From contig JADFRC010000003.1 in assembly GCA_022561455.1 (NCBI GenBank), positions 1 through 37,077 on the forward strand: a stretch of DNA of 37,077 bases, read 5' to 3'. Below the pieces are notes generated by a model. It searched no databases and was not told the origin of the DNA. It was given only the letters and a program-made list of their open reading frames with translations. Position numbers and translations under genes: made by a program. Source of the DNA: Chloroflexota bacterium. Lineage in GTDB: Bacteria > Chloroflexota > Dehalococcoidia > Lucifugimonadales > Australimonadaceae. Below, piece by piece: positions 1 to 8,710 of the stretch (positions are counted from its first letter, which is position 1; every line of letters starts with the position of its first letter).

Positions 1-818
1 TCTCGCTCGGTCCTCATCACAGCTTTCCGCTGGAGGAGGTCATCCGCTATGTGTCCAGCCGGGGTGTCGAGGAGACACTGCGCCAGGCCATCCTCGACTC
101 ACCCCTGTTCCTGTCTCGCTGGCGATGGAACCTCAACCGCGCCTTGTTGGTGTTGCGGTTCCGCAACGGTCGCAAGAACCCGCCGCCGATCCAGCGCATG
201 GAGGCGGATGACTTCATGGCTGCGCTGTTCCCGCAGGCCGCGGCCTGCCAGGAGAACATCACCGGGCCGATCGAGATCCCCGACCACCTCATCGTCCGCC
301 AGACGATCGCCGACACGCTGCACGAAGCCCTCGACATCGACGGGGTGCGCGCGCTGTTGGGCCGGGTAGAGGCGGGTGACGTCGCCGTGCACTGCTGTGA
401 CACCACCGAGCCCTCGGTGCTCGCGCACGAGATCGTCACCGCCAACCCGTACGCGTTCCTCGACAACGAGGAACTGCCCAACCGGCGTACCAACGCGGTG
501 TCGCTCCGCCGTGGGCTCCACGTCGACTTGAGTTCCATCGGCGCGCTCGACGCCGACGCGGCGGGTGCCGGCCTCCGCCTGCGGGCGAGGGTGCGCGGCG
601 ACCGGTTCCAGCCGCTGGGGCTAAAGGAGCCCGTGCGGCTCCAGGACGTGTTGGTGAATGCGAAGGTGCCCCGCGGCGAGCGCGACGACCTGCCGCTGGT
701 GGTCAGCGACCGCGGCATCGCGTGGGTGCCGGGCGTACGGGTCGCGCAGTGGGCGGTCGTGACGGCTGCCACGCGGCGCGTCGTGGAGGTCTCGATCGAG
801 CGCGGCGCCCAGGGCTAG
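1..818 (+). CDS. Lhr-type DEAD/DEAH helicase C-terminal part joined in frame to a TilS C-terminal domain (5' partial)
   Basis: The frame is open from base 3, so the gene begins outside the window; the track's GTG at 51 is internal. Residues up to about 170 (numbered from that GTG) read like the C-terminal region of large Lhr ATP-dependent helicases, with the hallmark NPYAFLDNEELPNRRTNAV and a following GALDADA. Lhr proteins normally continue for much longer after this point. Here residues 175-255 instead match the C-terminal domain of tRNA(Ile)-lysidine synthetase TilS: GDRFQPLG, RLQDVLVNAKVPR, RDDLPLVVS and a WxxVTxATRR end. The TilS catalytic N-terminal PP-loop domain is not visible. The protein could be a true fusion, the product of a deletion between lhr and tilS, or an assembly error. 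Both family assignments are fairly secure; the biological reality of the junction is not. Confidence 0.75.
   Translation, partial: SLGPHHSFPLEEVIRYVSSRGVEETLRQAILDSPLFLSRWRWNLNRALLVLRFRNGRKNPPPIQRMEADDFMAALFPQAAACQENITGPIEIPDHLIVRQTIADTLHEALDIDGVRALLGRVEAGDVAVHCCDTTEPSVLAHEIVTANPYAFLDNEELPNRRTNAVSLRRGLHVDLSSIGALDADAAGAGLRLRARVRGDRFQPLGLKEPVRLQDVLVNAKVPRGERDDLPLVVSDRGIAWVPGVRVAQWAVVTAATRRVVEVSIERGAQG
558..580 (+). other. Lhr/TilS fusion junction
   Basis: Protein similarity switches here from Lhr-like (ending around ALDADA) to TilS-C-like (starting around GLRLRARVRGDRFQPLG) without a stop or frame change. The bases are ordinary G/C-rich coding sequence and I see no repeat or insertion scar at the joint. 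Confidence 0.55.
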
Positions 819-821
819 GAG

Positions 822-1628
822 CTAGGACGGCTGCCAGGGGCTCGGAGGGGCCACGGTCCCGCGCTCTTCTGGGGCCGTCTGCTCGTCGGCGGCCTGTGGC
901 GCTTCTTCCATCGCCGACCCGGCCTCGATACCCCCAGCGTCCGTCGCCGCAGCCGGGGGCGCTATGGCGGGCTCGCTGGGGGGGTCGCTCAAGGGCTCCG
1001 GCACGAGACCGAAGGGCATGATCGGCCTGACGCTCGGCCACAGCGGCGCCTGCTCGGCCTGCGGCGAAGCGGCTTCCGAAGGGACCACGGCCGCAGGCTC
1101 GCTACCGGCCGCCGAGGCGAGCTCGTAGAGGCGTTGCGCGACGAGGTGGGCGTCGCGCCGGGCGTCCGCGGAGCGCAGCACGTGGCGCAGCGAATAGTCG
1201 CCGGCGTGCAGGACGAGCGCGCCATCCTGGTCCGGCAACGCCCATCCCGTGAGGATGTAGATGGCCGCGAGGACCGGCAGGCCGCCCACGAGCAGCGAGA
1301 TCAGCACGACGCTGACCAGGGTCCAGCTGAGCCACCCGAACAGCACGCCGGCGCCGAGCAGGAGAAGCCCCTGAGGGAGCCGCTCAGTGGCCCGGTAGAC
1401 GTCGACGACCTCGATCCCCGTGAGCTTGCTCAGGGGAAGCAGCGCGGTCGTCCGCTTGCCCGGCTCGCTGCTGAGCAGGATCGCTCGGTGCGTGGTCACG
1501 GTCAGGATATTCTCGCCGGTGGCCGACGAGCCGACGACGCCGAGCTGGGCATCGAGGGCAACCTCGAAGCGCTCGCCCGGGAGCAAGGGCACCTGGTCGT
1601 GGGGACCATCATCCACGGGGCGGTTCAA
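822..1628 (-). CDS. PH-like domain membrane protein with proline/alanine-rich tail
   Basis: 268 residues. The start is a TTG at 1628, preceded six bases upstream by a strong GGAGG, so this unusual start is well supported. Residues 15-75 resemble a bacterial PH-like domain (GERFEVALDAQLG, then LTVTTHRAILLS and a K/R patch). Two hydrophobic segments follow (about 86-130), then a second short soluble part (GDYSLRHVLRSADARRDAHLVAQRL) that again looks PH-like. The last 90 residues are low-complexity Pro/Ala/Glu and probably disordered. Likely an inner-membrane protein of unknown role. It is on the opposite strand to the Lhr/TilS gene, which ends 3 bases before it (convergent). Confidence 0.7.
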   Translation of the reverse strand: MNRPVDDGPHDQVPLLPGERFEVALDAQLGVVGSSATGENILTVTTHRAILLSSEPGKRTTALLPLSKLTGIEVVDVYRATERLPQGLLLLGAGVLFGWLSWTLVSVVLISLLVGGLPVLAAIYILTGWALPDQDGALVLHAGDYSLRHVLRSADARRDAHLVAQRLYELASAAGSEPAAVVPSEAASPQAEQAPLWPSVRPIMPFGLVPEPLSDPPSEPAIAPPAAATDAGGIEAGSAMEEAPQAADEQTAPEERGTVAPPSPWQPS

Positions 1629-1722
1629 CGAGCACCTCCGTGCTGGCGGCGGTGGCGCGGTGAGGATACCGGCGGCGCCGTCCGGGGATCAAAGCGCGGT
1701 GGCCGCCGCCAGCTCATCGCCC

Positions 1723-2448
1723 TCATCGCCTGAAGTTGATCCTGCGGAAGACCTCGGCGAACTCGAAGCGATGCCCGTCGGCTGACGCGCGCTCGGCCGC
1801 ACTCTCCGCCCGCCGCTTCACGAAGCCCTCGATGCGGGCGGCGTCGGTGGAGAGCTGGCTGGCGTGGGCGGCCAGCGCCTCCATCTTGCGGTCGATGGTC
1901 GCGGTGATATCCACCACCGTGTCGGGGTTCTCGGAGCCCCACAGCAGGACCGCGCCGACCTTGTACGTCTCGAGCCCTTCGTCTATGTGCTCCGGGAAGT
2001 GGAGCAGGTCCCGCGCGTAGGGGAAGCACGCGTCCATCGCCACGAGGCCCGATATGCGGTGGTCGCGGTGCGTATGACCTTCGGTGCGCAACGGGTCCAT
2101 CGCGAAGAGCACGTCGGGGCGCCAGCGCCGGATCTGCCGGACGACCTGCCCTCGAAACTCGCTCGTGTCCTCCAGCTCGCCGTCGCCGTACCCCAAGAAG
2201 ACGACCTCTTCCACTCCCAGCACGCGCGCCGCGTTGCGCTGCTCCTCGTCCCTGATCGCCGCGAGGCGCTCGCTCGTCATCTCGGGGTCCGAGGACCCCT
2301 TGTCTCCGTTGGTGGCGACCACGTACAGGACGTGGCAGCCCTCATCCACCCACTTGGCCACGGTGCCCGCGCATCCCGACTCTCCGTCGTCTGGATGAGG
2401 GATGACGAGCATGGCCCGTTCCGGCGTTTCGATCGTCTCCAATTCCAC
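1723..2448 (-). CDS. PIG-L/LmbE family N-deacetylase
   Basis: The protein carries the PIG-L signature VIPHPDDGE near its N-terminus and a downstream HxDH-like motif (GHTHRDHR), which together supply the metal ligands of this family of zinc N-acetyl-sugar deacetylases (MshB, BshB, GlcNAc-PI deacetylase relatives). The track ORF (416 aa) is much too long, because its first 170 residues overlap the methyltransferase in another frame. The methyltransferase stop is at 2490, so the true start lies downstream of that; candidates are the GTG at 2448 (241 aa, chosen) and the ATG at 2412 (229 aa). Neither has a convincing Shine-Dalgarno sequence. Closeness to the methyltransferase suggests co-transcription. 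The substrate is unknown; an MshA-like glycosyltransferase lies 2.5 kb away, but a thiol pathway is only a guess. Confidence 0.85.
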   Translation of the reverse strand: MELETIETPERAMLVIPHPDDGESGCAGTVAKWVDEGCHVLYVVATNGDKGSSDPEMTSERLAAIRDEEQRNAARVLGVEEVVFLGYGDGELEDTSEFRGQVVRQIRRWRPDVLFAMDPLRTEGHTHRDHRISGLVAMDACFPYARDLLHFPEHIDEGLETYKVGAVLLWGSENPDTVVDITATIDRKMEALAAHASQLSTDAARIEGFVKRRAESAAERASADGHRFEFAEVFRRINFRR

Positions 2449-2489
2449 CTCCGGTGGCGTGTACGTGTAGGGGAGTCCGCTCCGTTCAG

Positions 2490-3350
2490 TTACCTGCGAG
2501 CGGCCACTAGGATGGTCTCGTTCGGCATGCGCACGACTCCGTCGGCGCCTGCGAACTGCCCGGCCGCCTCGGCGACCGCGCGCCAGGCCTCTGCCTGCTT
2601 CTCCTCCGGTTGACTGGCCAGCATGGCGCGAACGGGCGGAACGACATCCCGGATAAACTCCGTGTAGTCCTGCGCCGACGGAAACTCGACGGTCACCGTC
2701 ATCCGCTCCGTCCGGATGTCGGTGAATCCCGCATCCGCAAGCCCCTTCTCCAGGACGGACGTGTCCGCCAGAGCGAATGGCCCGGGCGCCCCGGCCGGCG
2801 GTGGAGGCGGCTGAAACATCTTCTGCATGACCCCCATCGCCAGGCTGACCATCGGAGTCTTGGGCGGCACGTCCCAGACGGCCGTGGCCATCCGGCCACC
2901 CGGAGTCAAGCTCCGCGAGATCCCGTTCAGTGCAGCGGAGAGGTCCGGGAGGAACATCAACCCCCAGCGGCACACTGCGGCGTCGAATGACCCCTCCGGC
3001 AGCTCCAGGCTCTCCGCGTCCATCTCCTTGAACTCCATGTTTTGCAGGCCCAGCTTGGCCGCCCGCTCCCGCGCGATCTCCAGCATCTGCGGCGACTGGT
3101 CCGTGGCCGTCACGTGACCGCCCGGCCCGACCCTGCGGGCAGCCGACACCGACGGCTCACCTATCCCCGTTGCCACGTCAAGGACACGCTGCCCCGGCTG
3201 CACCTCGGCCAGCTCCACGAGACGGTCGCTGACGTGCTGCGCTCCGGCTTCGATCAGCTCCCACCACTTCCTCCACCCCGCAGCCACCGCGTCCCACTCC
3301 TGCCGCTGGCGTTCTTTGTACTGCTGTGGGTCAAAAGCCTGCGTCGTCAC
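2490..3350 (-). CDS. class I SAM-dependent methyltransferase (UbiE/MenG-like)
   Basis: 286 residues starting with GTG at 3350 behind a GAGGG-type ribosome site. The Rossmann SAM-binding motif VLDVATGIGEPS lies at about 59-70, followed by the acidic VTATDQSPQML loop, MDAESLELPEGSFDAAVCRWGL (motifs II/III) and an RSLTPGGRM post-motif. This is the general Methyltransf_11/25 layout also used by UbiE. The N-terminal YKERQRQEWDAVAAGWRKW is common in the family. No substrate can be deduced. It is the first gene of a minus-strand pair with the PIG-L deacetylase, divergent from the GNAT gene. Confidence 0.85.
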   Translation of the reverse strand: MTTQAFDPQQYKERQRQEWDAVAAGWRKWWELIEAGAQHVSDRLVELAEVQPGQRVLDVATGIGEPSVSAARRVGPGGHVTATDQSPQMLEIARERAAKLGLQNMEFKEMDAESLELPEGSFDAAVCRWGLMFLPDLSAALNGISRSLTPGGRMATAVWDVPPKTPMVSLAMGVMQKMFQPPPPPAGAPGPFALADTSVLEKGLADAGFTDIRTERMTVTVEFPSAQDYTEFIRDVVPPVRAMLASQPEEKQAEAWRAVAEAAGQFAGADGVVRMPNETILVAARR

Positions 3351-3460
3351 GATCGTGCCCTCGTTCCCTCATCGCGGACTGGTTGTTGTGAGCTAAGATG
3401 ATAGCCGCGCCCGCCTAGGCTGGCTACACCGCGCCGTTACCACGCTCGTTCGATCACGCC
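3351..3460. promoter_or_regulatory. divergent intergenic region (methyltransferase / GNAT)
   Basis: A 110-base spacer between two divergent genes, so promoters for both are expected here. A TAAGAT near 3395 on the plus strand is a possible -10 element, but no matching -35 is visible. Location is the main argument. Confidence 0.3.
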
Positions 3461-4354
3461 ATGACCCACACCGTCCGTCGATTCGCATGGGACGACGTGC
3501 TGCTGCTCGCCGCATCGGAGGCGGCGCACGGCCCTCCGGCGAGCGCCGCGCCGGCCGGTGCGGTCGAGCGCATGCGCCGGTGGCTCGCCCAGCCGGGCAT
3601 GGATCCGGAGCGCGACTGCTTCGTCGCCATCGACGACGGCACCCCGGCGGGCTACGCGTACCTGGTGGTCGAGCAGCCGATCAGCCGCGGCGTGCTGATC
3701 TTCGAGGCGGCGCCGGCCGGCTGGCGGCCGTTGCTCGACGCGGCGGTCGCGGACGCGCGATTCCTCGGCCTCGCGGTCGTCCACGTCGACGTGGCCGAGT
3801 CGGACGACGCGCTGCGGAGCTTCTTGGGCTCCGCGGGGCTCGCGCACGTGCGCACGCACCTGCACCTGCGCCGCGACGACGCCGAAGCGATCAACGCCCC
3901 CCTGCCGACCGGGGCGGCGATACGGCCCGCCGGACGGGACGATACGGCCGCTTTGGCGGACCTCCAGAACGCAGCCTTCGGCGGTAGCTGGGGATACGCC
4001 CCCAACACGACCGATACGATCGCCTACGGCGTGTTCGAGCTGCCCGGCGACCCGCCCGACCACGTGCTGCTGCCCGAGGCGGACGGCCGGCTGCTCGCCT
4101 ACTGCTGGACCCACCGCCAGCACGCCGGAGCGCCGGGCCAGATCGGCATGGTGGGCACGGCGCCCGCGGAGCAGTCCCGGGGGCTCGGGCGCGCGGTGAC
4201 GGCGGCAGGCGTGGACCACCTCGTCGGGATCGGCGCGACGCCCATCGACATCACCGTCGACGCCGAGAACCCGCCGGCCCTCCGGCTCTACGAGCGCCTC
4301 GGGTTCACGGTGCGCTGGCGCTCGGTCTGGTACGAGCTGGCGATCAGCGCGTGA
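3461..4354 (+). CDS. tandem GNAT acetyltransferase (MshD-like architecture)
   Basis: 297 residues with two GNAT-type halves. The N-terminal half (about 1-145) is degenerate. The C-terminal half (about 147-297) is canonical: an AAIRPAGRDDTAALADLQNAAF start, an acetyl-CoA pyrophosphate loop in GTAPAEQSRGLGRA, and the typical ending DAENPPALRLYERLGFTVR. Two GNAT repeats in one chain is the layout of mycothiol synthase MshD, but many unrelated acetyltransferases share it. The 3' end overlaps the convergent DMT gene by 11 bases. The substrate is unknown. The link with the nearby MshA-like glycosyltransferase and PIG-L deacetylase is suggestive only. Confidence 0.8.
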   Translation: MTHTVRRFAWDDVLLLAASEAAHGPPASAAPAGAVERMRRWLAQPGMDPERDCFVAIDDGTPAGYAYLVVEQPISRGVLIFEAAPAGWRPLLDAAVADARFLGLAVVHVDVAESDDALRSFLGSAGLAHVRTHLHLRRDDAEAINAPLPTGAAIRPAGRDDTAALADLQNAAFGGSWGYAPNTTDTIAYGVFELPGDPPDHVLLPEADGRLLAYCWTHRQHAGAPGQIGMVGTAPAEQSRGLGRAVTAAGVDHLVGIGATPIDITVDAENPPALRLYERLGFTVRWRSVWYELAISA

Positions 4355-4760
4355 GCAGGAGGATGGAGAGGGCGGCGAAGCCGATGCCGGCGACGCGCAC
4401 GGGCTTGACGGGCTCGCCCAGCACCAAGAAGCCGAGCACCACCGCGATGGTCATGCTGAGCGCGAAGATGGGCACGACCACCGAGGCGGGTCCGAGGCTG
4501 AGCGCCTTGTAGTAGGTCATGATGGACGCCGAGAGCACGACGGCCGCGAGCGCCAGCCAGGCGGTGGCCGCGTTCGCACCGAGGCCGCGGGCCGCCCCAG
4601 CCCCCACGACCGCCATCCAACCGAGGCCGACCGCGACGACCGCCACGTTCGCGACGACGAGCCCGAGCGCGGGGGAGATGCCACGGAAGGCCAGCTTCAG
4701 CAGCACCGCGGTGAGGCCGTACGTGACCATGGCGAAGAGGGCCCAGGGCAAGTATCCCAT
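4344..4760 (-). CDS. EamA/DMT-type small membrane transporter (single repeat)
   Basis: 138 residues. I chose ATG 4760 because GGAGG lies 7 bases upstream; the longer track start runs into the upstream glycosyltransferase. Four or five hydrophobic helices cover nearly the whole chain (LPWALFAMVTYGLTAVLLK, ALGLVVANVAVVAVGL, AWLALAAVVLSASIMTYYK, SVVVPIFALSMTIAVVLGFL, VRVAGIGFAALSILLL). The pattern YYKALSLGPASVVVPI and VLGEPVKPVRVAGIGF is that of one EamA repeat; full transporters have two, so this half-size protein probably dimerises. It lies 26 bases downstream of the glycosyltransferase stop and ends the long minus-strand operon. Substrate unknown. Confidence 0.8.
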   Translation of the reverse strand: MGYLPWALFAMVTYGLTAVLLKLAFRGISPALGLVVANVAVVAVGLGWMAVVGAGAARGLGANAATAWLALAAVVLSASIMTYYKALSLGPASVVVPIFALSMTIAVVLGFLVLGEPVKPVRVAGIGFAALSILLLTR

Positions 4761-4786
4761 GCTGCTGCCTCCGTTCGGATCAGGGA

Positions 4787-6040
4787 CTACACGCAGGGGG
4801 CAACGAGGGGACGCTCGGACCCGGCGCTCAAGACGCTCCGATAGCCGTCCAGGGTCTCGTCGACCGACCGGTCCCACGTGAACCCGCTCGCCCATGCGCG
4901 CGCCGACTCTCCCATCCGCGAGGCGCGCTCCGGGTCGTCCAGCAGCTCCGAGAGCGCAGCGGCGAACGCGCGCGGCTCATGGCTCCCCACGAGACGCCCC
5001 GTCTCGCCGTCGCGCACGAGCGACGAGAGCGCACCGACGTCCGCGGCGACGACGGGCGTCCCGCACGCCATCGCTTCGAGCGCGGCCAGCCCGAAGCTCT
5101 CGTGGAACGACGGGACGGCGCAGACGTCGGCGCTCGCGTAGAAGTCCGGCAGGTCGGCCTGCGGGACCGCGGGCTGCCAGCGCACGCGCGAGCCGACGCC
5201 GAGGCCGGCCGCGATACGCTCCAGCCAGGCGGCGCTGCGCTCCTCCTCCGAGCCGCCCACGAGCACAAGGCGCACGTCGCTCGCATCCCGCATCTCGGCG
5301 AGGGCGCGCACCAGGACGTCGGGGCCCTTGAACGGCTCGAGCCGGCCGACGAAGAGCACGACCCGCTCGTGCTCGGCGATGCCGGCGGCCCGCCGGGCAG
5401 CGGCACGGTCGCGCGGGCGGAACAGCTCGGTATCGACGCCGCCGTGCACGACGTGCAGCCGCTCGGGCGGCAGGCCGAACAGCGCGCCGATATCCTCGGC
5501 CTCGCCCGCGGTCGACGCGAAAACGCGGTCGGCCGCCGCCGCCATGCGCGCCTCGGCCTCCAGCCGCTCGGGCGATTCCGGCTCGCCGCCCGCACGCTGC
5601 TTCTGGGCACCGATCGTGTGATAGCTGACCACGTGCGGTACGCCCCACTCCCGGGCGATGCCGGCTCCGACGTCACCGGAGAGCCAGTAGTGGCTGTGCA
5701 CGAGGTCGTAGGCCGTTCCTTCCTCGGCGACGAAGCGGCTGAGGCGGCTCATGTAGTCCGCGAGGTAGGGGACGACCTCTTCCTTCGACAGCTCCGGCTC
5801 TCCCGCGCTCAGGTGTATGACGCGCGCATTGGGCCCCAGCTCCAGGAGCTCCGGCCCGCCCGCGTGATGATTGCGCGTGAAGACGTCCACGCAGACGCCG
5901 CGCTCGGCGAGCAATTGAGAGATCTTGCGCAGATACACGTTCATCCCACCGGCCGAGCGCACCCCGGGCATCATGAGCGGGCAGCCGTGCACGGAGAGCA
6001 TGGCAACGCGGTGGATGGGCTGGCCGTTAGGCAACGTCAT
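4787..6040 (-). CDS. GT4-family glycosyltransferase, MshA/sucrose-phosphate-synthase-like
   Basis: 417 residues from ATG 6040, four bases after the stop of the upstream acetyltransferase. The GT-B fold is evident: N-terminal SAGGMNVYLRKISQLLAERG and VDVFTRNH, then HSHYWLSGDVG and VSYHTIGAQK, then VHGGVDTELFRP, the UDP/GDP-binding VLFVGRLEPFKG and the E-x7-E nucleotide-sugar motif in ESFGLAALEAMACGTPVVA. The GGMNVY and HSHYWLSG motifs are typical of MshA (UDP-GlcNAc : inositol-phosphate transferase) and of sucrose-phosphate synthases. Which donor and acceptor this enzyme uses cannot be read from sequence. Translational coupling with the acetyltransferase and folE is likely. Confidence 0.88.
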   Translation of the reverse strand: MTLPNGQPIHRVAMLSVHGCPLMMPGVRSAGGMNVYLRKISQLLAERGVCVDVFTRNHHAGGPELLELGPNARVIHLSAGEPELSKEEVVPYLADYMSRLSRFVAEEGTAYDLVHSHYWLSGDVGAGIAREWGVPHVVSYHTIGAQKQRAGGEPESPERLEAEARMAAAADRVFASTAGEAEDIGALFGLPPERLHVVHGGVDTELFRPRDRAAARRAAGIAEHERVVLFVGRLEPFKGPDVLVRALAEMRDASDVRLVLVGGSEEERSAAWLERIAAGLGVGSRVRWQPAVPQADLPDFYASADVCAVPSFHESFGLAALEAMACGTPVVAADVGALSSLVRDGETGRLVGSHEPRAFAAALSELLDDPERASRMGESARAWASGFTWDRSVDETLDGYRSVLSAGSERPLVAPCV

Positions 6041-6044
6041 GCGT

Positions 6045-7013
6045 TCACGAACGGCGGACGACGATCCGGTGGACGGAAGCGTCCCGGGCGCCGAGGTGGT
6101 ACTTGTAGGGCTCGGCGCCGCGGAGGAAGTCGAAGTAGGTGAGCCCCCGCTCGATGGCGTCCTTGATGCACAGCGCCTTGAGCAGCAACCCCGCGGAGAG
6201 CGACGCGGATGCGCGCCGGAAGCCGCTGTTGTAGAGGAGGCGGCGCCCAGCGTAGTCGAAGGCGAGCACGGCGGCAATGGGTTCCCCGTCCATCTCAAGC
6301 AGGAGGAGACGGAGGGACCCGGCGGCCTGCATACGCTCGACGATGTCCCGGAAGAAGGCCTCCCGCTCCGGCCCCAGGAAGTCGCGTTTCTCCTCTCGGC
6401 TCTCCCTCATGAGCTCGTGGAAGAGAGCGGTGTCGGCCCGAAGCGTCTCCTCTGTCGAGAGCCGCACGCGGTAGGAGCCCGCCGCGTCCAGGCGGCGGAG
6501 CTTGCGCCGGAGCTCGTGGCGGTCCTTGCGCCGCAGACCACCCAGGTAGTCCTCCCACGTGGCGGGCAGGTCCAGGCCCGGCACGACGTCCTCCGTCTCG
6601 ACCGTGACCTCGTACCCGCGCGAGCGGTAGACGCGCGGGATCTCATGGAGCGTAGGCGAGCCGCCGGGCACGGACGTGAGGTCCATCGTGCGCCACGGCT
6701 CGCCGTCCAGACAGTCGGCCAGCGCGTCGTAGAAGCGGGGGTCGCCGGTCACGAAGTCGTGGTAGTCGAAGAGGTCGGTCCCACCGAGGAACCGCAGCAC
6801 GTCGCCGTCGAGGGTCATCGGCGCGATGCCGAGCGGGTCGGACTCGGAGCCAACCGTCAGCAAGCAGAGGTCGGCGTCTGCCCCGAAGTGCTCCCACCAC
6901 GTGCGCGCCCAGACAGGGGTGAGGAAGAGGTTCGGCTCGTCGTGGCGTGCGATCAGCGCGTCCCACTGGGGAGCGACCGCGTCGAACCCGGTCCGAAGAC
7001 CGATACAGGTCAA
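6045..7013 (-). CDS. CelD/BcsL-like GNAT acetyltransferase (Acetyltransf_6)
   Basis: 322 residues if translation starts at TTG 7013, whose last two bases form part of the folE stop (TTGA overlap). The longer track start would overlap folE heavily and is rejected. N-terminal [15 protein letters not shown] and the central [15 protein letters not shown] with a C-terminal [23 protein letters not shown] and [19 protein letters not shown] are typical of the CelD family, which is related to FemAB and often found in polysaccharide loci. Immediately downstream is a glycosyltransferase, consistent with modification of a sugar polymer or glycoconjugate. The role is inferred from family and neighbour only. 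Confidence 0.8.
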   Translation of the reverse strand: MTCIGLRTGFDAVAPQWDALIARHDEPNLFLTPVWARTWWEHFGADADLCLLTVGSESDPLGIAPMTLDGDVLRFLGGTDLFDYHDFVTGDPRFYDALADCLDGEPWRTMDLTSVPGGSPTLHEIPRVYRSRGYEVTVETEDVVPGLDLPATWEDYLGGLRRKDRHELRRKLRRLDAAGSYRVRLSTEETLRADTALFHELMRESREEKRDFLGPEREAFFRDIVERMQAAGSLRLLLLEMDGEPIAAVLAFDYAGRRLLYNSGFRRASASLSAGLLLKALCIKDAIERGLTYFDFLRGAEPYKYHLGARDASVHRIVVRRS

Positions 7014-7579
7014 CGCGTTCCATCCTGAAGCAGGTTGAGGAACTCGGCACGGGTTGCGGAGCCCTCGCGGAACTGACCGCGCGTCGCCGAGGTGACGACG
7101 GAGGTGCCCGGCTTGCGGACGCCGCGCATGGCCATGCAAAGGTGCTCCGCGCGCATGACGACGGCGACGCCCTCGGGCACGAGCGCGGTCATGATCGCGT
7201 CGGCGATCTGGGAGGTGAGCCGCTCCTGAACCTGCGGCCGGCGCGCGAGGATGTCGACGGCGCGCGCCAGCTTGCTGAGGCCGACGATCTTGCCACGGGG
7301 GATGTAACCGACGTGGGCTGTGCCGAAGAAGGGCAGCAGGTGGTGCTCGCAGAGCGAGTAGAAGGGGAGGTCACGCATGATGACCATCTCCTGCTGGTCC
7401 TCTTCGAACTGGGTCCGGAGGACTTCGATCGCGTCGTCTTCAGCCCCCCCGGCGATCTCGTGGTACATCGCCGCCACACGCTTCGGCGTGTCCCGGAGCC
7501 CTTCCCGCTCCGGGTCCTCGCCGATGCCGATGAGGAGCTCACGTACCGCCTTCTCGATCCGCGGGCCGTCGATGCTCAT
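7010..7579 (-). CDS. folE: GTP cyclohydrolase I
   Basis: 189 residues, normal length. FolE converts GTP to 7,8-dihydroneopterin triphosphate, the first step of folate (and pterin) synthesis, as a homodecamer with a zinc ion. Zinc ligands are visible as Cys77 and His80 in [10 protein letters not shown] and Cys148 in [13 protein letters not shown]. The N-terminal [14 protein letters not shown] and the substrate-site [12 protein letters not shown] are classic. The ATG at 7579 overlaps the thrC stop (ATGA), and its own stop overlaps the next gene's TTG. It sits within a threonine/sugar gene run rather than beside other folate genes. Confidence 0.97.
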   Translation of the reverse strand: MSIDGPRIEKAVRELLIGIGEDPEREGLRDTPKRVAAMYHEIAGGAEDDAIEVLRTQFEEDQQEMVIMRDLPFYSLCEHHLLPFFGTAHVGYIPRGKIVGLSKLARAVDILARRPQVQERLTSQIADAIMTALVPEGVAVVMRAEHLCMAMRGVRKPGTSVVTSATRGQFREGSATRAEFLNLLQDGTR

Positions 7580-8664
7580 GATCGATGACCTCCTCCGGCC
7601 GTTCCTGGTACGGCGTCGCCGAGCAGCCGTGCGACGGCCTCGACGTCCGCCGGAGCCTCCTCGGGCGGGTGGTCCGCCAGCTCCCGCGCCAATCCCGGGT
7701 CCTTCAGTCCATGCCCGGTGATGACGCAGACGACGGTGCGCCCGGTGAGCCCGTTACCCGCGCGCACATGCTTGATCAGGCCCGCGACTCCCGCGGCCGA
7801 GGCGGCCTCGCAGAAGATGCCTTCGCGGCGCGCCATGAGCTTGTAGGCATCGAGGATCTCCGCGTCGGAGACGGTCCTGATGTCGCCTTCGGACTCGTCG
7901 CGCGCGGCAAGCGCGCCCTCCCAGTTGGCCGGGTTCCCGATGCGGATGGCGGACGCGATCGTCTGCGGGTGCTCGACCGGCTTGCCGCCCACGATGGGCG
8001 CGGCGCCCTCCGCCTGGAAGCCCATCATCCGGGGGAGCCGCGCGGCATTCCCGCCGTCGTGATACTCGCGGAAGCCCTTCCAGTACGCGGTGATGTTGCC
8101 CGCGTTACCGACGGGGATGAAAAGGAGGTCGGGCGCGTCCCCCAAGACGTCGACGATCTCGAAGGCGGCGGTCTTCTGCCCCTCGATCCGGTCGGGGTTC
8201 ACCGAGTTCACGAGGCAGACCGAGCGTGCCTCGGCCAGCTCGCGCGCGATCCTGAGGGCGTCGTCGAAGTTGCCGCGCAGGTTGATGACCCGCGCGCCGT
8301 AGGCGACCGCCTGTGACAGCTTCCCCTCCGCGACGTTCCCCTGGGGGACCAGCACCACGGTCTCGAGTCCCGCGGCCGCGCCGTAGGCGGCCGCGGACGC
8401 GCTCGTGTTGCCGGTCGACGCGCACATGATGGTGCCGTAGCCGTGCTCCATGGCCTTCGCCACTGCGACGACCATGCCCCTGTCCTTGAACGACGCCGTG
8501 GGGTTGCACCCCTCGAGCTTGAAGTAGAGCTCGTCGATGCCGAGCTCGCTCGCGAGGTGGCGGGAGCGCACCAGCGGCGTCTCGCCCTCGCCGATGCTCA
8601 GCGCCGGCGTGTCGGGCGTCAGGGGCAGGTACCGGGCGTAACGCTTGAGAACGCCCTCGCCCAT
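7576..8664 (-). CDS. thrC: threonine synthase
   Basis: 362 residues, the length of the short bacterial form. ThrC is a PLP enzyme that converts O-phosphohomoserine to threonine. The PLP lysine is Lys60 in ASFKDRGM, followed by the [16 protein letters not shown] phosphate-binding region and the [13 protein letters not shown] loop that holds the cofactor phosphate. The N-terminal [10 protein letters not shown] is the usual substrate-site motif. GGAGAAGG lies upstream of the ATG. It is 46 bases downstream of hom, so the pair encodes two of the threonine branch steps; homoserine kinase (thrB) is not in the window. Confidence 0.96.
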   Translation of the reverse strand: MGEGVLKRYARYLPLTPDTPALSIGEGETPLVRSRHLASELGIDELYFKLEGCNPTASFKDRGMVVAVAKAMEHGYGTIMCASTGNTSASAAAYGAAAGLETVVLVPQGNVAEGKLSQAVAYGARVINLRGNFDDALRIARELAEARSVCLVNSVNPDRIEGQKTAAFEIVDVLGDAPDLLFIPVGNAGNITAYWKGFREYHDGGNAARLPRMMGFQAEGAAPIVGGKPVEHPQTIASAIRIGNPANWEGALAARDESEGDIRTVSDAEILDAYKLMARREGIFCEAASAAGVAGLIKHVRAGNGLTGRTVVCVITGHGLKDPGLARELADHPPEEAPADVEAVARLLGDAVPGTAGGGHRS

Positions 8665-8710
8665 GCTTCACCTTCTCCGGGCGGGCCGGGCCCGCGGACT
8701 TCGACTTCGA

